From contig CM075765.1 of the NCBI GenBank assembly GCA_037974665.1, forward strand, positions 56,305,747-56,369,746: a stretch of DNA of 64,000 nt, given 5' to 3'. Positions 59,233-64,000 of the stretch are shown in pieces. How positions within the stretch are numbered: position 1 is the stretch's first letter; each line of letters begins with the position of its first letter. Made by a program: the position numbers and the translations under genes. The notes under the pieces were generated by a model. That model was not told where the DNA came from. It searched no databases and worked only from the letters and a program-made list of their open reading frames with translations. The DNA comes from Ehretia macrophylla (lineage: Eukaryota > Streptophyta > Magnoliopsida > Boraginales > Ehretiaceae).

Positions 59233-61725
59233 TGTGACGCCCGAGATTTAGCCATGCATTCAATTACTGTTGCATCCTTTATTTGCGCACCTCTTTTTAT
59301 GCCTTATTAATTGTCTTCTTAAATTACTATTCACTCCGTTTTTAAACTGCATTCTATTGGTTAATTAGCATTTTTATTAAATCATATTAATTGTAAAAGT
59401 AGTGGGAAAAATGTGCAATTGAGCTAGAGGCGATAGGAGAGCTCGTTTAGAAAATAATTTTTGTAGTTGAATGAATAGTGTTACGTAACTAACTTAGAGA
59501 TTTAATTAGCTAGCTCACATGTTTCACTCTAGGCTCGTTTTAAGCTTACTACGCGCATTATAAGTGACCTTTTAAATACCCAAACTTGACCCCACCCAAC
59601 TATGCACCCTATATTACCCACCTTAGCTTATAACTAGCAAAGAACAAAACAAAAAAAATGCTGAAAAATCACTGTAGCAAATCCGAGAATAGTGTAGGAG
59701 GAGAATGAGAGGATTTTGCTCATCAAATCTTCAAGCCAAGCCAAGCCAAGCTAGAAGCAAGTAGTTTAGGGTGTTTGCTAGCCTCCCGAGAGTTCCTACG
59801 CGCAATTGGTGAGGGTTTTCATGACTTTTTATGCATATCTAAAATGTTACATTTTTCTTGATTTGTTGAAAATATTATCAAATGCTATTGCAAAGCTTAT
59901 CTATGCTATTATACCTTGTATATAAGTGCTAGAGAACACATTTGAGCTATTAGTTCGCATTTTAAACGGTTGGAATCGTCATTTGAATTTATGAGGTGAA
60001 TAGTGACATTTTTCTAGGGTTTTGTGTATTGCACATATTAGCTTGATTTAACACTCTTAATAGATGCCTTAGGTGCTAATGAAGGTAGTCTAATAGCTCC
60101 GTGCACTTGAATTGCTCTAGAATCGCATAAAACGTGAAATAGCCGACTTTAACAAAGGGGTTTCGGGGTTCATGCGAATCCGGGTGGATTCGGGCTTCAA
60201 TTCTAGTATCCTTAAGCTACCTAGGTGCTATAGAAGCCTTGATATCCCTTGTTTGAAGCCCGGACAATGTATGTGTAGTTTAAAGCCATAAGAGGGAATT
60301 TGGGGCTTTCGGGGAAATCGCAGCCATTTGAATGAGTTAGAGGGTTGAGAGGGTACCTTGAGGGTTAGTTAGAAGGTTGGGAGAGTTTCCCTTGAAAATG
60401 GAATCATTAACCTTGGTTTGGAAGAGAAATAGTTTGAAAAACAAAGGGGTTTATGTGCTATTTCGGTTGTCTCACACTTCTAAACCCATGGTATGACTTC
60501 TTGAGTGTTTATATGTGATTTTAAATTGATTTGGAGCTTTTGGTATGATTCTATGCTTATTTTGTATATGTTCCTTTGTAAACTGCTTATTAGCTTCTAT
60601 AATTGCTTCTATTCTATTTGCATCGAGGTCAACCTACTTTGTTGATCTTCCTATGTGTTAATGCTTATATTATTGCTATTAATTTGTTATTTTTAAGTGC
60701 ATTGCATCGTGGTTGCGCAACCATAGTGTCAGGGGCGGATGTGTTGAATATCGGCTGGGCGGCAGAGGGCTTGCCGGTGGATATTCAAACTCCGTGCCCT
60801 ATTCCCTCATTCGCCTGGTCCGGAGATTGCCAGGGGATGTTGGGTCGTAGGATTCGGGGTACATCCGGAGTACACCCACTGGAGTGATTGGGGTTATGCC
60901 GGCTTATCGTGATCGTGCTCGTGGTTCGTGGATCGTGAATGAAGATCAGTGAAGATTGGTGTATAGGGGATTGTGTGAAATGTATCCTTTTAAATGTGTG
61001 GTTATTTAAGTTATCATTGTTTCTTTAATTGACTAAGTGTTATTGTTGTATAACTGTATTATCTGTTGCATTGCACGCCCCGGGACCATATCCCTCACTG
61101 GGCAACAGTGGTTGCTCATACCTCGCTAACATGTTTCAGGTGGCACAGTTGGTGGAGTTGCCTTAGCTGCTGTGTGATATTTGTCTGAGGCGGATGTGCT
61201 TTCTGGTTGCTATGTGAAGAATTTGTTGTCCTATGTATAATCTATTTTGGGGCCTTAAAGCTCATGTATGTATTTGAGTAATATATAAGCTGGAAGTCTG
61301 ATAATGTAGTAGCAGTGGTAATTCTATGGCTTGTAATAACTTATATTTCTATTTCTAGTTGCTTTGCATGCTTGGGAGTGATTGGCTTAAGGTAGAAATG
61401 TTTATCCTTTAATTATGTTTTATTGATATCCTAGAATGTTATGGCAACTAGAGTATGTTGTAAACAAATTTCTTGCATGCTTGTGTGGTTTTGGTATTGT
61501 TGTTTGTTTTAAGGCTCGGATGGCCTTGGAGCTAGGTTTTGATTAGAATTGGTGTTCTAGGTTATTTTATATCTATATTGAATATTTACAGGTTTTCAGA
61601 ATGTCCATAGTACAGGGGAAACTCTGTCCGTTTTTCCCCTAAAATTTTGTGACCGGATTTGGTATTAGGTTGAGAATAGCATGGTTATTAGAGCCTCCGG
61701 TCTCGTGAGGGATCGGGGCGTTACA
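59233..61725 (+). mobile_element. Solo LTR, family D
   Basis: TGTGACGCCCGAG to GGGGCGTTACA, 2493 bp, with a perfect duplication TTTAC (59228-59232 and 61726-61730). The empty site is visible in E1, which reads GTGTTTACTGCTCAAAGG near 28450. Landmarks: donor-like TTG/GTGAGG at 59809, CTACTTT hairpin 60625-60650, ATCCGGA-loop hairpin 60857-60877, hairpin GGGCAAC/GTTGCTC 61100-61117, acceptor TTTCAG ending 61139. The following exon has lost the acidic frame. GGCTCGGATGGCC near 61513 and the GGGGA.ACTCTGTCCG module near 61615. Confidence 0.93.
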
Positions 61726-61838
61726 TTTACTGACTCAAAGGATTATTCCAAGGAGTTTAGTAGACCTTGCTCGAGATCTATCGGATCCTTACTAGGCTTA
61801 TGTATATAAGCTCACTCTCTATTATTGCATGCTTACAG

Positions 61839-61930
61839 GTGTTGTAGAGCCGGATTACGGGTACGTGCCTCCGGAGGAGGAAAATGTGCCTTACGTGGAC
61901 GAGTCATATGTTCCTTTGTCTTATCCATGA
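61839..61930 (+). other. Acidic exon-like peptide in LTR E2
   Basis: 29 residues with DYGYVPPEEENVPYVDESYV after a good acceptor (GCTTACAG ending 61838), ending TGA 61928-61930. This copy keeps both donor and acceptor. Six codons differ in sense and about seven silently from E1, with no indel. Confidence 0.5.
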
Positions 61931-62351
61931 TTCTATGTTGTTTAATGTCATGTACATTAGCATAGTAGACTTTTATATGCTTTATGGTTCTTATTGTAAT
62001 AGATGTTGAAAAGATGATGATCCAAATGATGTTAACTTAGTGGCTTTATTTTGTCTATGGTTAAGTTGTTAGATGGGTCTCAACCTATTTTTGAAATGTA
62101 TGATAAGGTTGAGGTATTGTATGTTATGTTGGAACGGAGGCAGATAACGAAGACTGATTATTGTATATTACGGTTATGTTGTGTGTTGTTATGCTGTTGA
62201 GGAGTTGTTGTTTGTATGGTTATAGAATTGGATGTTTAATGTTATTAATGAGGTTGGTTTAGAACCTCGGAAATCTATTTACTGTCGTTATGCTGCCGAA
62301 ATTCCATTGCGTCCTGACTGATTGTAGGTGGGGTCGAGTTGGGGCGTGACA

Positions 62352-64000
62352 CTGATCCCGAACTTGGTCCTCTCTTTCCCAAGTCGTTTCCTCAAACCCA
62401 TGATGATTCCACATAACCTTTACTAACAGAATACTCTTTTTGCGAAGCTCCTGAACTTTCTGATCCACAATTCGAATCGGTTTCTCTTCATAGGACAACT
62501 TCTCTTCAATCTGCAAAGGCTTTGGTTCAAGTACATGTGAAGGGTCTGGATGATACTTCTTCAACATAGACACGTGGAACACATCGTGCAGTCTCGACAA
62601 GCTCGGAGGCAAAGCTAACCGATAAGCCAAAGGACCTACCTTTTCGGTGATCTCATACGGACCCACATACCTGGGACTAAGCTTCCCGCTCTTACCGTGC
62701 CGAATCAATCCCTTCCGAGGAGAAATCTTAAGAAACACCCAATCTCCCAAATCAAACTCAAGATCCCGACGGTGCTTATCCGCATAACTCTTCTGACGAC
62801 TCTGAGCTGTAAGCATACGCTGGCGAATAAGGTGAACATTATCTACCATCTTAATCATCTCTGGTAACACAGTCGGATCAACTGTTCTCATCTTTCCAAC
62901 ATCTTCCCAATATAATGGGGATCTTCATTTCCAACCATACCCCGCCTCGTAGGGAGCCATACCTATAGTAGATTGATAACTATTATTGTAGGCGCACTCC
63001 GCTAAAGGCAAAAACTTATCCCAGTTCTTCCCAAAGTCTAGCACACATGCTCGAAGCATGTCCTCTAAGATCCTGATGGTTCTCTCAGACTGGCCATCAG
63101 TTTGCAGATGATATGCTGTACTGAAGCTCAATTTAGTTCCCATGGCCTCTTGCAACTTCTGCCAAAAACGAGATCTGAATCTGGGATCCCTATCTGACAC
63201 TATACTCTGTGGCACACCATGCAATCTCACATATTAGCCACATAAAGCTCAGCTAGCTTATCAAGGCTATCCTGTTTGTTCACGGGAATAAAATGTGTAA
63301 CTTTAGTCAAATGGTCCACAACAACCCAAATAGAATCACATCCTCTCGGAGATCTAGGAAGATCGGTCACAAGATCCATTGTTATATGTACCCACTTCCA
63401 TTGCGGAATCGATAACGGCTGTAGAAGTCCGACCCGCCTCTGATGTTCAACTTTAACCCTCTGACAAGTCAAACATCTGCATACATACCCAGCAATCTCC
63501 CTCTTCATATTGTTCCACCAGAAGTGTTGTTTCAAGTCTCTATACATTTTTGTACTGCCCGGGTGAATCGTATACCTCGAATTATGTGCCTCGGACAGAA
63601 TCTCATTCTTCAAAGTCAGATCACCAGGAAGACATACTCTATCCCTAAATCTAAAGGTGCCATCTGCATGTAATTTAAACTCTGACTCTCCCCCTTTAGC
63701 ATTTTCTTGGATCTTCAAGATGTGAGGATCAGTCTTCTGAGCCTCTCTGATCTGTGCTAGCAACCCTGACTGAATCTGCAAACTAGCAAATCGAATCCCT
63801 ACCTCAGTAGCTTCTGGCTTCCATGAACAAATTTCTTCCAAAGTCTCCCAATCCTTGATAATTAATCTTGCAATAGTAGCCTTTCGACTCAAAGCATCAG
63901 CAACAACATTTGCCTTACCTGGCACGTAGTTAATAGAACAGTTGTAACCACTCAATAGCTCTAGCCATCTTCGCTACCTCATATTCAGATCCTTCTGTGA
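62352..64000 (-). pseudogene. Chromodomain Gypsy pol, 3' part (RNase H end, integrase, chromodomain)
   Basis: Minus strand, entering from beyond the window. In coding order: RNase H tail YVPGKANVVADALSR (about 63890-63935); integrase zinc domain with IHPGSTKMYRDLKQHFWW and CRCLTC (63460-63580); integrase core with the first catalytic Asp in TMDLVTDLP (about 63375), the second in SDRDPRF (about 63190) and Glu in [14 protein letters not shown] (about 63075); GPYEI motif (about 62655); chromodomain with WNHHGFEETTWE (62370-62410). Broken by a frameshift near 63228 and a TGA near 62923. The layout is that of Tekay/Del-type chromoviruses. The chromodomain end is cut by LTR E2 at 62351. Confidence 0.9.

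Larger units (their letters stand above)
57485..62351 (+). mobile_element. Gypsy E LTR, second copy (E2), split by solo LTR D
   Basis: Aligns with LTR E1 (26710-29076) except its first 70 bp or so, which are missing at the junction with A'. Ends GGGGCGTGACA. Landmarks: TTGAC 57934 and 57951 with CATATAAG 57956-57963; donor AAAG/GTGAGA at 58182; CTACTTT hairpin 58794-58818 with a perfect stem TTAGATG/CATCTAA; hairpin 61794-61813; acceptor TTACAG ending 61838; acidic exon 61839-61930. No primer site or gag follows; the right neighbour is a minus-strand pol, so this is a solo LTR or a rearranged end. Confidence 0.8.

Noticed and set aside
1-64000. The window as part of a living mitochondrial genome
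   Set aside because: The gene cluster fits, but nad2 has a stop that RNA editing cannot remove, all tRNA anticodons are altered, changes are mostly C-to-T and G-to-A, and several LTR elements have target duplications. Read depth would settle it.

Overview
The window reads as plant nuclear DNA: a large, decayed copy of mitochondrial DNA (a NUMT) broken up by nested LTR retrotransposons. The mitochondrial part is recognisable by its gene order: trnC (9373), trnN (11258), trnY (12138), then the 3' half of trans-spliced nad2 intron 2, nad2 exon 3, intron 3, exon 4, intron 4 and exon 5. Exon lengths come to 161, 573 and 188 bp once a retrotransposon is discounted, matching the lengths I recall for flowering-plant nad2. 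All three tRNAs carry substituted anticodons, nad2 exon 3 has a stop codon, and most changes are C-to-T or G-to-A. With several LTR insertions flanked by 5-bp target duplications, this points to a nuclear fossil rather than a living mitochondrial genome. No functional host protein gene was found.

Layout. 1-7724: unassigned flank with two solo LTRs (family A at 1408-3907, family B at 4955-7724). 7725-15461: mitochondrial block up to the first 45 bp of nad2 exon 4. 15462-33953: nested retrotransposons inside that exon. A minus-strand Copia element (F) has LTRs at 15462-17605 and 31832-33953. Inside it lie a complete non-autonomous element (A2, 19285-26131, target duplication TCAAT) and a truncated plus-strand Gypsy element (E, 26643 to about 31802). 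33954-43151: the rest of exon 4, intron 4, exon 5 and mitochondrial-type spacer with a LINE fragment. 43152-55230: a second minus-strand Copia (G), its LTR split by a recent 8.9-kb non-autonomous element (C, 45532-54443, two 3980-bp LTRs). 55231-64000: a family-A-like minus-strand LTR (A'), a second Gypsy E LTR carrying a solo LTR (D, 59233-61725, duplication TTTAC), and a minus-strand chromodomain Gypsy pol that runs off the window.

The most interesting signal is inside the long LTRs (2.4-4 kb). Families A, A', B, C, D and E differ in sequence but share one layout, in order: W-box-type TTGAC motifs and a TATA box; a splice-donor-like AG/GTGAG; up to three hairpins whose loops are conserved while their stems change with pairing kept; a CAG splice-acceptor-like site; and a short exon-like stretch that in four families encodes a 20-29 residue acidic peptide, always in the same phase. 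Elements that have lost all coding capacity still keep the structured part, which suggests cis-acting RNA signals. I know of no description of this set, but could not search for one.
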